Assembly (NCBI RefSeq): GCF_016595795.1
Contig: NZ_JAENHN010000037.1
Coordinates: 124,001 to 188,000, forward strand
From: Clostridium yunnanense
GTDB taxonomy: Bacteria; Bacillota; Clostridia; Clostridiales; Clostridiaceae
DNA length: 64,000 nucleotides
Direction: 5' to 3'
This document shows positions 1 through 8,445 of the stretch, piece by piece. The position numbers and the translations under genes are program-made. Position 1 is the first letter of the stretch, and every line of letters starts with the position of its first letter. Under the pieces are notes generated by a model. That model was not told the origin of the DNA. It did not search any database and saw only the letters and a list, made by a program, of their open reading frames with translations.

Positions 1-247
1 CTTGGATAAAGAAAGGATTCCTAAACAAATCTTCCTCACCACTTGGCAATATAAGTCCTAAAATTTTGGTAACATTGTTTGCTAAACTTCTTGCTATCAC
101 ATTAGGGTGATAATTAAGTCTCTTTACTGTTTCCATTACCTTCTCTTTAGTTTCATCACTTATTCTAGGATTTCCAGCCAAAACTCTTGAAACAGTTGAT
201 GGTGAAACGTTTGCCTCTCTTGCTACGTCCTTTATTGTTACATTCAC
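1..247 (-). CDS. LacI/GalR-family transcriptional regulator, N-terminal part (runs off window)
   Basis: Only the first 82 codons are present; the rest lies beyond the window edge. The product begins MNVTIKDVAREANVSPSTVS, the textbook LacI-family helix-turn-helix, followed by the hinge-type segment RLNYHPNVIARSLANN and the start of the periplasmic-binding-like domain (ILGLILPSG). The start is a GTG preceded by GGAGGT at 8 nt. It is divergent from the beta-phosphoglucomutase gene, so it probably controls a disaccharide phosphorylase/uptake locus, and a palindrome of LacI-family type lies in front of that gene. The effector sugar cannot be told. Confidence 0.9.
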   Translation of the reverse strand, partial: MNVTIKDVAREANVSPSTVSRVLAGNPRISDETKEKVMETVKRLNYHPNVIARSLANNVTKILGLILPSGEEDLFRNPFFIQ

Positions 248-641
248 TATAATATACCTCCTAATACAAAATTCCACTTTTTATACCTATTTATTTTTTT
301 AATTAGCCAATCTAGTCAAATCATTTATTTCAAAGTAATCGATTAGATATACCCTATTAAGCTTTTAAAATTTCAATTCAAAGTAATAATCTTATATTTC
401 AAATCAATTATTGATGAAATATAAGAACATACCATCAATTATACTACCAATAATGATAAAAAGCGAGAATTGTTCACGTTAAATTACAATTTTAGACTTA
501 CAATCTTAATCGTTATTTTTCCATTCCAACCGATTGCACAAATAAAACTCAATCCTATATTTTTTTCTCTATAATAAATACAAAGTTTTATAAAGTTTTT
601 TATAGCTTTTTCTAATCTTTACACTAATATATCAATAAAGA
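248..641. other. Intergenic stretch between divergent lacI-type and pgmB genes
   Basis: About 390 bases of AT-rich DNA with no credible reading frame. It must hold the promoter of the minus-strand regulator. I see no strong hairpin or repeat in it. Confidence 0.5.
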
Positions 642-670
642 TAGAAAAATATATTATGATATTTTATAAT
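642..670 (+). promoter_or_regulatory. Putative pgmB promoter
   Basis: A perfect TATAAT lies at 665-670, with a weak -35 (TAGAAA) 17 bases upstream. The weak -35 fits a regulated promoter. Placement is by eye. Confidence 0.5.
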
Positions 671-674
671 TAGG

Positions 675-686
675 TTAAACGTTTAA
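675..686. promoter_or_regulatory. LacI-family operator-like palindrome
   Basis: TTAAACGTTTAA is a perfect 12-bp palindrome with the central CG typical of LacI/GalR operators. It sits 4 bases after the -10 hexamer and 21 bases before the pgmB start, an ideal place for repression. The likely ligand protein is the divergent LacI-type regulator; a CcpA-like factor is the alternative. Confidence 0.6.
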
Positions 687-707
687 ATATTATGGGGGTA
701 ATGATTT

Positions 708-1352
708 ATGCACGTAAAAGGTTGTATTTTTGATTTAGATGGAGTAATAGTTGACACAGCTAAATACCACTATTTAGCTTGGAGAAGACTTGCTAATGAA
801 TTAGGCTTTGACTTCACAGAAAAAGATAACGAAAGATTAAAAGGTGTTAGTAGAATGGCTTCCTTGGAAATACTTCTTTCTATAGGTAATGTTACCTTAA
901 GTGAAGCTGAAAAACTAGCTTTAGCTGCTAAAAAGAATGAATGGTATGTAGAATACATATCTAGAATGAATAAAGATGAAATTTTGCCTGGAGTTGAAAA
1001 CTTTCTAGAAGCAATAAGATCTGAAGGTATAAAGGTTTCTTTAGGCTCTGCTTCAAAGAATTCTATGATGATACTTAACAACCTAGAACTAACAAAATAC
1101 TTTGATGCAATAATAGATGGAAACAAGGTTTCTGAAGCTAAACCTGATCCTGAAGTATTTTTATTAGCTGCAAAGGAACTTGACTTAGATCCTAAAGATT
1201 GTGTTGTTTTCGAAGATGCTGAAGCTGGAATAGAAGCAGCTATAAGAGCTGGCATGCAATCTATAGGAATTGGTTCTGTGGAGACCTTAGGAAAAGCTAC
1301 AAAGGTTATTCCTAATCTTAAAGATGCTGACTTAACTATACTGGAATTTTAA
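708..1352 (+). CDS. pgmB: Beta-phosphoglucomutase
   Basis: Cytosolic HAD-superfamily enzyme converting beta-glucose 1-phosphate to glucose 6-phosphate, the step after maltose, trehalose or kojibiose phosphorylase. The 214-residue length is normal. The HAD nucleophile motif FDLDG gives D9 and acid/base D11; S114/S116, K145 (in EAKPDPEVF) and E169-D170 follow at the same numbers as in the Lactococcus enzyme. The cap domain occupies about residues 16-85. The ATG follows a GGGGG ribosome site. The partner phosphorylase is not in the window and may lie to the left. Confidence 0.93.
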   Translation: MHVKGCIFDLDGVIVDTAKYHYLAWRRLANELGFDFTEKDNERLKGVSRMASLEILLSIGNVTLSEAEKLALAAKKNEWYVEYISRMNKDEILPGVENFLEAIRSEGIKVSLGSASKNSMMILNNLELTKYFDAIIDGNKVSEAKPDPEVFLLAAKELDLDPKDCVVFEDAEAGIEAAIRAGMQSIGIGSVETLGKATKVIPNLKDADLTILEF

Positions 1353-1380
1353 TATATTTAAATAATAAAAAGCTAAATAA

Positions 1381-1505
1381 AGAGGAAACATCTAAGCTAT
1401 ATTATAGGATTCCTAACTTAAGTTTCAATGTAGGAAGCCTTTACTTACATTAACATTCGTTACAACCCACGAATGTTTAAGTATTAAAGCTTAAATGTTT
1501 CCTCT
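1381..1505. repeat. Three-armed palindromic element between convergent genes
   Basis: An 18-bp outer stem (AGAGGAAACATCTAAGCT at 1381-1398 with its complement at 1488-1505, one mismatch) encloses two inner hairpins: GGATTCCTA...TAGGAAGCC, and ACATTCGT(8 nt)ACGAATGT. The whole can fold as a three-way junction. It separates the convergent pgmB and DUF350 genes and may end both transcripts. Its GGATTCC and AACTTAAGTT words recur in the element at 7625-7719. Confidence 0.6.
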
Positions 1506-1509
1506 ACTT

Positions 1510-1713
1510 TTATGCTATTACCTTAGATACTATTATTGCCACACCTATTAACATCCCAGCAATAACTATAGCTACTGCAGTATTTTTATTTTCTAATTCC
1601 TTATTAAAATCTGCAGGTATCAACTTGTCAAATATTACATAACCAACTGCCATAATAACTATTCCTAATAGTCCAAACAATAAACTTAACCCAAGATTTG
1701 CTAAAACCTCCAC
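1510..1713 (-). CDS. DUF350-type small membrane protein
   Basis: A 67-residue hydrophobic protein with two predicted membrane helices (about 5-28 and 45-66) joined by a short polar loop (DKLIPADFNKELENKN). The pattern resembles one half of the DUF350 (YjfL-like) family, whose function is unknown. The start follows a GGAGG site. It stands alone and is convergent with pgmB. Assignment rests on the characteristic helix-loop-helix with the conserved FNKELENKNTA stretch. Confidence 0.7.
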   Translation of the reverse strand: MEVLANLGLSLLFGLLGIVIMAVGYVIFDKLIPADFNKELENKNTAVAIVIAGMLIGVAIIVSKVIA

Positions 1714-1855
1714 AATAATCCCTCCTTAATATATACTACTAATATTTTACCATATAATAGGATTGTATAGTAAAGATTTTTATATAATATAGCTTTTTAT
1801 AAATGCAACAATCTTAACTAGGAACTAGTACTTAAATAAAATATAAAAAATCAGT

Positions 1856-2515
1856 TTAGTTAATCGATATTTTATCTTTTATCTTCTCAAACATCTTATC
1901 TCCTATTCTATCTACTTTCTTTATGTCTTCAATACTCTTAAATCCATTATTCTTCTCTCTGTATTCTATAATTTTCTCAGCAGTAACAGCACCTATTCCT
2001 GGAATCTTATCCAAGTCATCCTTTGAAGCAGTATTAATATTAATTATACTGTCAGACTCACTTACCGCAGCTGAAACACTAACTTCTTTGTTTATGTCTT
2101 TATTTACTATATTAGAATTTACTTGATCCTTATTATTTATAATAATACATTCATTATTAACAAGTTTTTTTGCTTGATTTACAGCTGTTATATCTGCTTT
2201 TTCACTTAACCCTCCAGCTTGCTGAATAAGATCTTTAACTATACTGCCTTCATCTAAATAATATACATCTGGCTTTTTCACTTCCCCTTTTATCTCTACT
2301 ATTACTTTCTTATTGTTTGTATTACTGACTTCTTTTTTATCTGATTTATCTACACTAGTTTGTTTAGCATCGCTCTTATTGACTTCCACAAACATGTCTT
2401 CCATATCTTTCTGTGTTAAATCTCTTTTGGTTGTGTTAAAATATCCTATAGTTAAAAATATAATTAGGACCGCAAATATAATAAGTGATCCAATAATTTT
2501 TTCCTTTTTCTTCAT
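1856..2515 (-). CDS. comEA: ComEA-like DNA-binding protein (SLBB plus helix-hairpin-helix)
   Basis: Membrane-anchored DNA receptor of the competence uptake machinery type. From the ATG chosen here (219 residues; GAGGTG ribosome site 8 nt upstream) it has a membrane helix at about 6-25, a charged Ser/Lys/Asn-rich linker, an SLBB domain at about 70-102 (EIKGEVKKPDVYYLD), a second linker, and a C-terminal tandem helix-hairpin-helix (INTASKDDLDKIPGIG) at about 157-217. A longer reading from 2557 would put 14 residues before the ribosome site and is unlikely. comEB/comEC are not adjacent; whether the cell is competent is open. Confidence 0.88.
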   Translation of the reverse strand: MKKKEKIIGSLIIFAVLIIFLTIGYFNTTKRDLTQKDMEDMFVEVNKSDAKQTSVDKSDKKEVSNTNNKKVIVEIKGEVKKPDVYYLDEGSIVKDLIQQAGGLSEKADITAVNQAKKLVNNECIIINNKDQVNSNIVNKDINKEVSVSAAVSESDSIININTASKDDLDKIPGIGAVTAEKIIEYREKNNGFKSIEDIKKVDRIGDKMFEKIKDKISIN

Positions 2516-2712
2516 TGAATTATCACCTCTAATCAAAAATATTAAAAATTTATGCAAGTGTTAGCAGTTTTTAAAAATAATTATAGATTTAATGTTATCA
2601 ACTTTTATTCACAATACTTTTATAATTATTGACATATAATCAAAAATATATAGCAGAATTTGTATATATTTGATATACTAATGTTTGTTAAATACATATA
2701 TGGGGGACACAT

Positions 2713-4014
2713 ATGAAAAAGATATTTAGTTTCTTTACTATATTTTCGTTATGCCTGCTCATGTCAGGAAACATAAATGCTAAGGCAGCTACCACACCAC
2801 CAGATATAGAGTCTGAAGCTGCAGTATTGATGGATGTAAATACTGGTGAGATTATATATGGAAAAAATGATAATAAGCCTATGGCACCAGCTTCTACAAC
2901 AAAGGTGATGACAGCACTCCTTACATTAGAAAAAGCAAAACTAGATGATAAGGTTACCATAAGCAAAGTACCGCCTACAGCTGAAGGAACCTCCATAGGA
3001 CTAAGAGAAGGAGAAATATATACCGTTAATGATCTCTTGCATGGATTACTACTTGAATCTGCTAATGATTGTGCAGAAGCTCTTGCAGAACATGTAGGTG
3101 GATCAATGGATAACTTCATTAAGATGATGAACGACAGAGCAAAAACATTAGGTGCAACCAATACAAATTTCGTTAATCCTAGTGGCTTATACGAATCTGG
3201 TCACTTAACCACTGCTCACGATTTATCTTTGATACTTAAAGAAGCTATAAAAAACCCTACTTTTGTGAAAATATGCAGAACTCAAGTTTATAAATTTCCA
3301 CCAAGCAATTTAGATGGAAATGAGAAATGGGTTTCTACAAAGGATGAACTTATTAGGAAAAACTCTCCTTTTGAATACAAGTATGCTTTAGCTGGAAAAA
3401 CTGGGTATACCACTTTATCAAAGCACACCTTTACAGGTGCCGCAGAAAAAGATGGACACGTATTAATTGTGTCAATGCTATACTCTCAAAGTAAGCAAAA
3501 CTATTTTCCAGATGCAATAAAGCTTTTTGATTATGGCTTTAATAATTATGAATCTATAAAGCTTTATAGTAAAGGTACTGAGGTTGCAAACTACAATGTA
3601 ACTAAATCTCTTAATATACCGCTTGTAGCTACAAAAGACGTGTATTATTTGATAAATAAAAATGATTATAAGCAAAATATTTCAGAAGCAGATATAAAAA
3701 ACTATCTAACTCCTAAGATACAAATAAAAGATACAAATTTAGAAAAAGCTTCTTTTAAACAAGGAGATGAGATTTTAGATTCTACTGTCACTGTAAAAGG
3801 AAAAGATCTATGTGGTTTAAAACTAGCTTCAAACATTGACAGAGAATATAAAGGTCTTTTACCCTCATCTACTGCTTATAAAAATATAAAACCTTTTGTA
3901 TTAGCACTTTCTATAGCTGTTGTTTCTATATTTTTTATAACTTTAAGAAAATATATAAACTTCAAGAAAAAACAATCTATAATAAAACAAAAGTACAATG
4001 ATATAGTTCAATAA
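2713..4014 (+). CDS. dacF: D-alanyl-D-alanine carboxypeptidase (PBP5/DacF type)
   Basis: Penicillin-binding protein trimming the terminal D-Ala of peptidoglycan pentapeptides outside the membrane. A signal peptide covers about residues 1-26 (cut near NAKA-A). The serine active-site triad is complete: S61-T-T-K64, S116-A-N118 and K229-T-G231. A PBP5 C-terminal domain follows (about 285-375), then a C-terminal membrane helix at about 393-411 and a basic tail, giving membrane anchoring. The 433-residue length is usual. The ATG follows GGGGG. It is divergent from comEA. The exact paralogue (dacA, dacB or dacF) is uncertain. Confidence 0.9.
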   Translation: MKKIFSFFTIFSLCLLMSGNINAKAATTPPDIESEAAVLMDVNTGEIIYGKNDNKPMAPASTTKVMTALLTLEKAKLDDKVTISKVPPTAEGTSIGLREGEIYTVNDLLHGLLLESANDCAEALAEHVGGSMDNFIKMMNDRAKTLGATNTNFVNPSGLYESGHLTTAHDLSLILKEAIKNPTFVKICRTQVYKFPPSNLDGNEKWVSTKDELIRKNSPFEYKYALAGKTGYTTLSKHTFTGAAEKDGHVLIVSMLYSQSKQNYFPDAIKLFDYGFNNYESIKLYSKGTEVANYNVTKSLNIPLVATKDVYYLINKNDYKQNISEADIKNYLTPKIQIKDTNLEKASFKQGDEILDSTVTVKGKDLCGLKLASNIDREYKGLLPSSTAYKNIKPFVLALSIAVVSIFFITLRKYINFKKKQSIIKQKYNDIVQ

Positions 4015-4096
4015 TTTAAACCATATTATACTTTAAGTTGTTGTTTATATTTATACATATATATAATTGAGTTATAAATTCCAAAGAATAAAAAAC

Positions 4097-4122
4097 ACCA
4101 TCTTGCATAAACGCAGGATGGT
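4097..4122 (-). terminator. Rho-independent terminator after the pseudouridine synthase gene
   Basis: ACCATC-TTGC / GCAG-GATGGT hairpin; read on the minus strand it is followed by GTTTTTT. It lies between convergent genes; on the plus strand the tract after it is not T-rich. Confidence 0.7.
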
Positions 4123-4157
4123 ATTTCTATTTCTATTTCTATTTCTATTTCTATTTA
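4122..4157. repeat. Hexanucleotide tandem repeat (TATTTC)5
   Basis: Five perfect TATTTC units plus one variant (TATTTA), abutting the terminator hairpin and containing the stop codon of the minus-strand pseudouridine synthase at 4151-4153. Perfect short repeats of this kind are prone to slippage. Confidence 0.9.
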
Positions 4158-5107
4158 TCATTATCCGTAATACTCATACTATCAATAAGCTTCTTCATAT
4201 CCTCTGGTAAATCCGCCTTGAGAGATAAAGACTTTTTACTTCTTGGACTTTGAAAATCTAATCTGTAAGCATGTAATGCCTGCCTTTTTATATATTCTTC
4301 ATCCTCTTCGCTACCGTATAAGGTATCACCGAAAATCGGATGTCCAATATGATTTAAATGAACTCTTATTTGATGAGTTCTACCTGTTTCAAGCTTGCAT
4401 TCTACTACATCTGCTCCATTAAGCCTTTCTATTACCTTGTAATGAGTTACACTTCTTTGGCCTTGCTCATCAACAATTCTCTTTATAGACTCTGGTCCTG
4501 GTCTATGTATTGGAAGATCTAGAGTACCTTCTGTAGATTCTAGATTTCCATGAACTATAGCAATATATCTTTTCTCAATTTCAATACTATCCCTGCTATG
4601 CTCTTTTATATTTCCTTCTTTGTCTTTATCCATTGCATTTTGTTTTGATAAAGCCATATGAGCATATTGATTCTTTGCTATTATTATAAGTCCTGAAGTA
4701 TTCATATCTAATCTACTCACTAATCTAACTATACAGCTTTGATTAGTTTCATTAAAATAATTTATTACTCCATTTGCCAGCGTACCAGACTGATGGCTTT
4801 TTGTTGGATGAACTACCATAAATGGATCTTTATTTATTACTATAATATCTTCATCTTCATATACTATCTTTAAATCCATTTTTTCTGGTTCTATATTCTG
4901 ACTTTCATTTTTCGATACATTAACTTCTATGTTATCGTTAAATTTCAGTACATAATTCATTTTTACAACTATATTGTTGGATTTAATTCTTCCGTCAATA
5001 GCTGCTCCTCTTATAAGTCTAGTAGATAATCCTAACTTCTCTTTAAGAAAATCTCTTATTTTTCTTCCCTCATACTCTTTGGGAACTACTTCTCTTATGT
5101 AGCTCAT
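4151..5107 (-). CDS. RluA-family pseudouridine synthase
   Basis: Converts specific uridines in RNA (usually 23S rRNA) to pseudouridine. Residues about 12-60 form an S4-like RNA-binding domain. The catalytic domain starts near 75 and has the signature RLDMNTSG with catalytic Asp134, then the HQIRVHLNHIGHPIFGD block of the family. 318 residues is a normal length. It is followed 13 bases downstream... in reading order it comes after ridA, with which it probably shares a transcript. The target uridine (RluC/RluD-like) cannot be told. Confidence 0.88.
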   Translation of the reverse strand: MSYIREVVPKEYEGRKIRDFLKEKLGLSTRLIRGAAIDGRIKSNNIVVKMNYVLKFNDNIEVNVSKNESQNIEPEKMDLKIVYEDEDIIVINKDPFMVVHPTKSHQSGTLANGVINYFNETNQSCIVRLVSRLDMNTSGLIIIAKNQYAHMALSKQNAMDKDKEGNIKEHSRDSIEIEKRYIAIVHGNLESTEGTLDLPIHRPGPESIKRIVDEQGQRSVTHYKVIERLNGADVVECKLETGRTHQIRVHLNHIGHPIFGDTLYGSEEDEEYIKRQALHAYRLDFQSPRSKKSLSLKADLPEDMKKLIDSMSITDNDK

Positions 5108-5120
5108 ATAGTTCTCCTAT

Positions 5121-5498
5121 CTATTTTTTTAAAGCTATAACCTCTATCTCTATAACTGCATCTTTAGGCAATCTACTAATCTCCACACAGCTTCTTGCTG
5201 GAGGATTTTCTTTGAAAAATTCTCCGTAAACTTCATTAACCGAATTAAAATCATCCATGTTTTTTAAGAAAATTGTTACTTTTATTATATTATCTAAAGA
5301 GCTACCTGCTTTCTCTAGTATGGCCTTAACATTTAGCATTGACCTTCTAGTAGCTGCTTTAATTTCGGTGATGAGTTCTCCTGTAGCTGGATCAAGCGGT
5401 ATTTGTCCTGAGGTAAAAACAAGATTTTTAATACTTATACCTTGACTATATGGTCCTATTGCTTTTGGTGCATTATCTGTAGAAATTATATTTTTCAC
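5121..5498 (-). CDS. ridA: RidA family reactive intermediate/imine deaminase
   Basis: Cytosolic enzyme hydrolysing reactive enamine/imine intermediates made by PLP enzymes such as threonine dehydratase. 125 residues, the standard RidA length. The family signature PPARSCVEISRLPKDAVIEIEVIA includes the substrate-binding R102 and the conserved Glu near 118; GPYSQG near 15-20 and FTSGQIPLDP near 28-37 are also typical. Start follows GAGGA. It lies between the LCP gene and the pseudouridine synthase gene, 13 bases from each. Confidence 0.92.
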   Translation of the reverse strand: MKNIISTDNAPKAIGPYSQGISIKNLVFTSGQIPLDPATGELITEIKAATRRSMLNVKAILEKAGSSLDNIIKVTIFLKNMDDFNSVNEVYGEFFKENPPARSCVEISRLPKDAVIEIEVIALKK

Positions 5499-5511
5499 TT
5501 CTTATCCTCCT

Positions 5512-6738
5512 CTAGTTCTTATAATCTTTACCTAATATAATGATTATATCAAAATTTTCATCATTTTTTCCTATAGTTGAAAATTTGTTTATATTTATAT
5601 CGCTAGAAACTATATCTTTTAGTTTCTGATCCTTTAATTGAACTTCACTTTTACTAGACTCTTTTGTATTACCTATTTCTATATTCTTATATCCTTTTGT
5701 TTCTAAATCCTTCATGCATTTTGAGGCAAGCCCCTGAACCTTTGTTGCATTTAGCACCTTTATTTTTAATGAAGATTTAAGAACTCCCCCATTAGGCTCA
5801 TTGACCTTTTGGCCTGATATTAAGGCAATTATATCACTATTGGCTTCCTTATCATAAATAAGATAGGATATGCTATCTATTGTTCTTGGCACACCTTTTA
5901 AAGTATACATTTTTACATTTTCCTTTTTCAGGCTCATTCCCTCTTTTCCTAAGGCTAGCAAAGTTTTTGGAGGTATGTCAGTTTCTATATACTGAGGCAG
6001 TACATCAAGTATCTTTCCTAACTTTGGTATAATAGCAACCGAAGTACATTTTTCAACTACTTTTTCAATAAATTTATGTTGATTGTCTATTCTGTCTAAA
6101 TCTCCGTTCACTAGTCCAGTTCCATCATTATTTTTTCTCCACCTAAAAAATTCTTCTGCTTTCTTTCCATCTAGAAGCACTGTTTCACCCTTTTTAAAAT
6201 TTATGTGAAGATTTTGAGCTGCATCATCATAATACATATTTCTATCTATAGTCATCTCTACTCCACCAATAGCATCTACAAAGCTCCTAAAGCCTTCATA
6301 ATTCAATTTCACTAGATAATCTATCGGAATATCCATGATGCCTTCTACCGCCTGTTTTATAGCGCTGTCACCACCTATAGAGAAAGCTGCATTTATCTTT
6401 TGACTAGAATTCTTTATCTTTATCATCATATCTCTTGGAATTGACACTATATATGCTTTTTTTTCTTTTGGAACTAAGTGAACTAACATTATTGTATCAG
6501 TTCTTTTTATACTATCATTATCCTTTTGTTTAGGATCTCCAACATCCATACCAAGAAATAAAACATTTGTAGGTAAAGAGACATCTTTTTCAACAGCTTT
6601 GCCATCGTAATTTTTGTTGAATTTCCCTAAGTACTTATAGAAAAAAGCACCTGTTCCCAATGAAATAATTATTAGCAATATTAAAAGTGCTAAAAGACTT
6701 GTTTTTAATTTACTATTGATCGATTTTTCTGATTTCAT
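5512..6738 (-). CDS. LytR-CpsA-Psr (LCP) family cell-wall ligase with C-terminal LytR_C domain
   Basis: LCP proteins transfer undecaprenyl-linked polymers such as teichoic acids to peptidoglycan at the outer membrane face. From the ATG chosen (408 residues; GAGGG 8 nt upstream) it has a short basic cytosolic tail, one membrane helix at about 13-33, an LCP catalytic domain (about 50-270) with the RTDTIMLVH, SIPRD and EFFRWRKNND motifs carrying the lipid-binding arginines, and a LytR_C domain near 320-405. A GTG at 6747 overlaps the ribosome site and is unlikely. It follows yqeK as in many Firmicutes; rsfS, often nearby, is absent. Confidence 0.9.
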   Translation of the reverse strand: MKSEKSINSKLKTSLLALLILLIIISLGTGAFFYKYLGKFNKNYDGKAVEKDVSLPTNVLFLGMDVGDPKQKDNDSIKRTDTIMLVHLVPKEKKAYIVSIPRDMMIKIKNSSQKINAAFSIGGDSAIKQAVEGIMDIPIDYLVKLNYEGFRSFVDAIGGVEMTIDRNMYYDDAAQNLHINFKKGETVLLDGKKAEEFFRWRKNNDGTGLVNGDLDRIDNQHKFIEKVVEKCTSVAIIPKLGKILDVLPQYIETDIPPKTLLALGKEGMSLKKENVKMYTLKGVPRTIDSISYLIYDKEANSDIIALISGQKVNEPNGGVLKSSLKIKVLNATKVQGLASKCMKDLETKGYKNIEIGNTKESSKSEVQLKDQKLKDIVSSDININKFSTIGKNDENFDIIIILGKDYKN

Positions 6739-6935
6739 CTTTCTCACCCTCTAAGCTGACAAAATATTTTAAAAAGCCACTTGATTGCATATTTTTAATT
6801 CTTGCCAAAACTGCTTGACCTATATCTCAACAATTTAATCTTTATAAAACTAATTATTTTACATCTTTTTCCATTGTAAATTAATCACAATGTATTTGCA
6901 ACATTAAATTTCACACATATACACCAATAATCTTC

Positions 6936-6987
6936 AAAAATCAAAAGCATAGATTAGTTTTTACACTAATCTATGCTTTTGATTTTT
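6936..6987 (-). terminator. Perfect 23-bp hairpin at the yqeK 3' end
   Basis: Arms at 6936-6958 and 6965-6987 are perfectly complementary, with a 6-nt loop and flanking A/T tracts. The right arm lies inside the last yqeK codons and the stop codon is in the loop, so the protein tail KNQKHRLV is encoded by a terminator arm. Confidence 0.8.
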
Positions 6988-7551
6988 TATTTTTATTAAT
7001 AAATCATTACGTGCGTCAATACTTAATGGATGCACAATCTGCCCAAGTTTTATTACGTAAGTTATAGTATTATCAAAGCCTTTTAAAGTACCTTCATCAA
7101 GGTTATCAAAAGTCAACTGTCTCAATTCTTCAACACCACTATAGCTCCTATTAGGCTCAATATAATCAGCAATATATATTATCTCTTCTAATAAAGTCAT
7201 AGATTTCTTTCCTGTGGTATGATGTTTCACTGCACTTAATATCTCTTCATCTGTAATCCCCATAACTTCTTTTGCAATAATCGAACCAACAATTCCATGA
7301 AGTATCTGAGGGGAATTAACTGTAATTTCATCTATATCTAAATGCCTAGACTTTAAAAACTCAAATTGTTCAGCTATTTTCATATTCTTAGCGCAATCAT
7401 GAACTAAAGCAGCTATTCTTGCTCTTTCTTTAGATTCGCCATTCTTTTCTGCTAAGAGTTCAGCAGTATATACAACACCCATTGTGTGTTTATATCTGCT
7501 TTCCGTAAGATTTTGTTTTAAATATTCATCAATTTCTTCGTATGACCACAT
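6961..7551 (-). CDS. yqeK: YqeK family HD-domain hydrolase (bis(5'-nucleosyl)-tetraphosphatase, symmetrical)
   Basis: HD-domain phosphohydrolase; YqeK enzymes hydrolyse diadenosine tetraphosphate to two ADP. 196 residues. Metal ligands are visible: H22 in the SRYKHTMGV motif, H51-D52 in LVHDCAKN, H85 (LHGIVGS), H110-H111 (KHHTTG) and a late Asp in IADYIEPNR. Start ATG has a GGGG site upstream. It is separated from nadD by 280 bases holding a palindromic element and a terminator, unlike the tight nadD-yqeK coupling seen in Bacillus. Confidence 0.92.
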   Translation of the reverse strand: MWSYEEIDEYLKQNLTESRYKHTMGVVYTAELLAEKNGESKERARIAALVHDCAKNMKIAEQFEFLKSRHLDIDEITVNSPQILHGIVGSIIAKEVMGITDEEILSAVKHHTTGKKSMTLLEEIIYIADYIEPNRSYSGVEELRQLTFDNLDEGTLKGFDNTITYVIKLGQIVHPLSIDARNDLLIKIKNQKHRLV

Positions 7552-7624
7552 ATAAATCCCCCCAATTATAATTTATGGTTTTCCATTAAGGCAACTTGAG
7601 TTTCGACACAGGAACCCTTTATAG

Positions 7625-7719
7625 GATTCCATTACGAAAACTTAAGTTATGCATGTTCGAAAATCGTGGCTACTGAGGATTTGCGCGGCATGCATAACTT
7701 AGTAGTTGAAGTTGGAATC
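7625..7719. repeat. 95-bp palindromic element (TTCCAACTTCAACTA family)
   Basis: Left arm begins GATTCCATTACG and runs to GTTATGCATG; right arm CATGCATAACTTAGTAGTTG to GAAGTTGGAATC pairs with it. The intervening ~33 bases include TTCGAAAATCG. Related copies lie at 18026 (half) and 30953-31022. It separates nadD from yqeK. Confidence 0.65.
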
Positions 7720-7785
7720 ATATAATGTACTATCTGAGTTAAAGATGCTTTAAATCTTTTAGTGATTATAAAAAGTAAAAAAATA

Positions 7786-7824
7786 ATCCTAAATAAACAA
7801 CTAAAAAGTTAAAAATTTAGGATA
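7786..7824 (-). terminator. nadD terminator
   Basis: ATCCTAAAT / ATTTAGGAT stem; on the minus strand it is followed by TATTTTTTTAC. It begins 10 bases after the nadD stop. Confidence 0.7.
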
Positions 7825-7833
7825 ATATTTTAT

Positions 7834-8439
7834 CTATAAATACAATCTATTCTCTCTAATGATTTTACTAACTTCATCAGGTATAAAAAAATCAACCATA
7901 TAACCGTCTCTGATTCTTTGCCTGATCCAGGTAGATGAAATATCTAATTGCAAGAGATCTAAAAATATAATTTCTTTGTTATATTTTTGCTCCACCAATC
8001 TTTTTTCATCATAGAGTTCTTCTTTAGTATATCCAGGTCTATTAAACACTACAAAATTGCAGTTATCCATTATTAAATCGACACTTTTCCATTTTTCAAG
8101 ATCTATCAAACAGTCAGCACCAGTTATAAAATATAACTCTGCCTCTTTAAGAGTATCTTTAAAATGCATCAGTGTTTCATACGTATAACTTAGACCTTGC
8201 TTGTTTACTTCATAGTCACTTGTCACAAAACCATCATAGCATCTTATAGCTGAATCAACCATTTCATATCTTAAATGACTATCAGTTACATTTTTCTCAT
8301 CTTTATGTGGTGGACTTCCGCTCGGCATAAAAATAACTTCATCTAAATCCAATAATCGCTTAGCTTCATAAGCTATATATATATGTCCATTATGAATAGG
8401 ATCAAAGGTTCCCCCGAGTATTCCTATTTTCTTTGACAT
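7834..8439 (-). CDS. nadD: Nicotinate-nucleotide adenylyltransferase
   Basis: Joins ATP and nicotinate mononucleotide to form deamido-NAD in NAD synthesis. Nucleotidyltransferase Rossmann fold with GGTFDPIHNGH at 9-19 (H16 and H19 bind the phosphates), SGSPPHKD near 40-47 and the C-terminal ISSTWIR motif at 168-173. 201 residues, normal. It directly follows yhbY with 6 bases between them, in the usual obg-yhbY-nadD order. Confidence 0.95.
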   Translation of the reverse strand: MSKKIGILGGTFDPIHNGHIYIAYEAKRLLDLDEVIFMPSGSPPHKDEKNVTDSHLRYEMVDSAIRCYDGFVTSDYEVNKQGLSYTYETLMHFKDTLKEAELYFITGADCLIDLEKWKSVDLIMDNCNFVVFNRPGYTKEELYDEKRLVEQKYNKEIIFLDLLQLDISSTWIRQRIRDGYMVDFFIPDEVSKIIRENRLYL

Positions 8440-8445
8440 AATATG

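Noticed and set aside
770-1255. Minus-strand frame over pgmB
   Set aside because: The plus-strand gene has all catalytic residues; the reverse frame is Ser/Ala-rich and lacks a ribosome site.
7560-7833. Riboswitch or small RNA gene between nadD and yqeK
   Set aside because: Structure is fully explained by the 95-bp palindrome and the nadD terminator.
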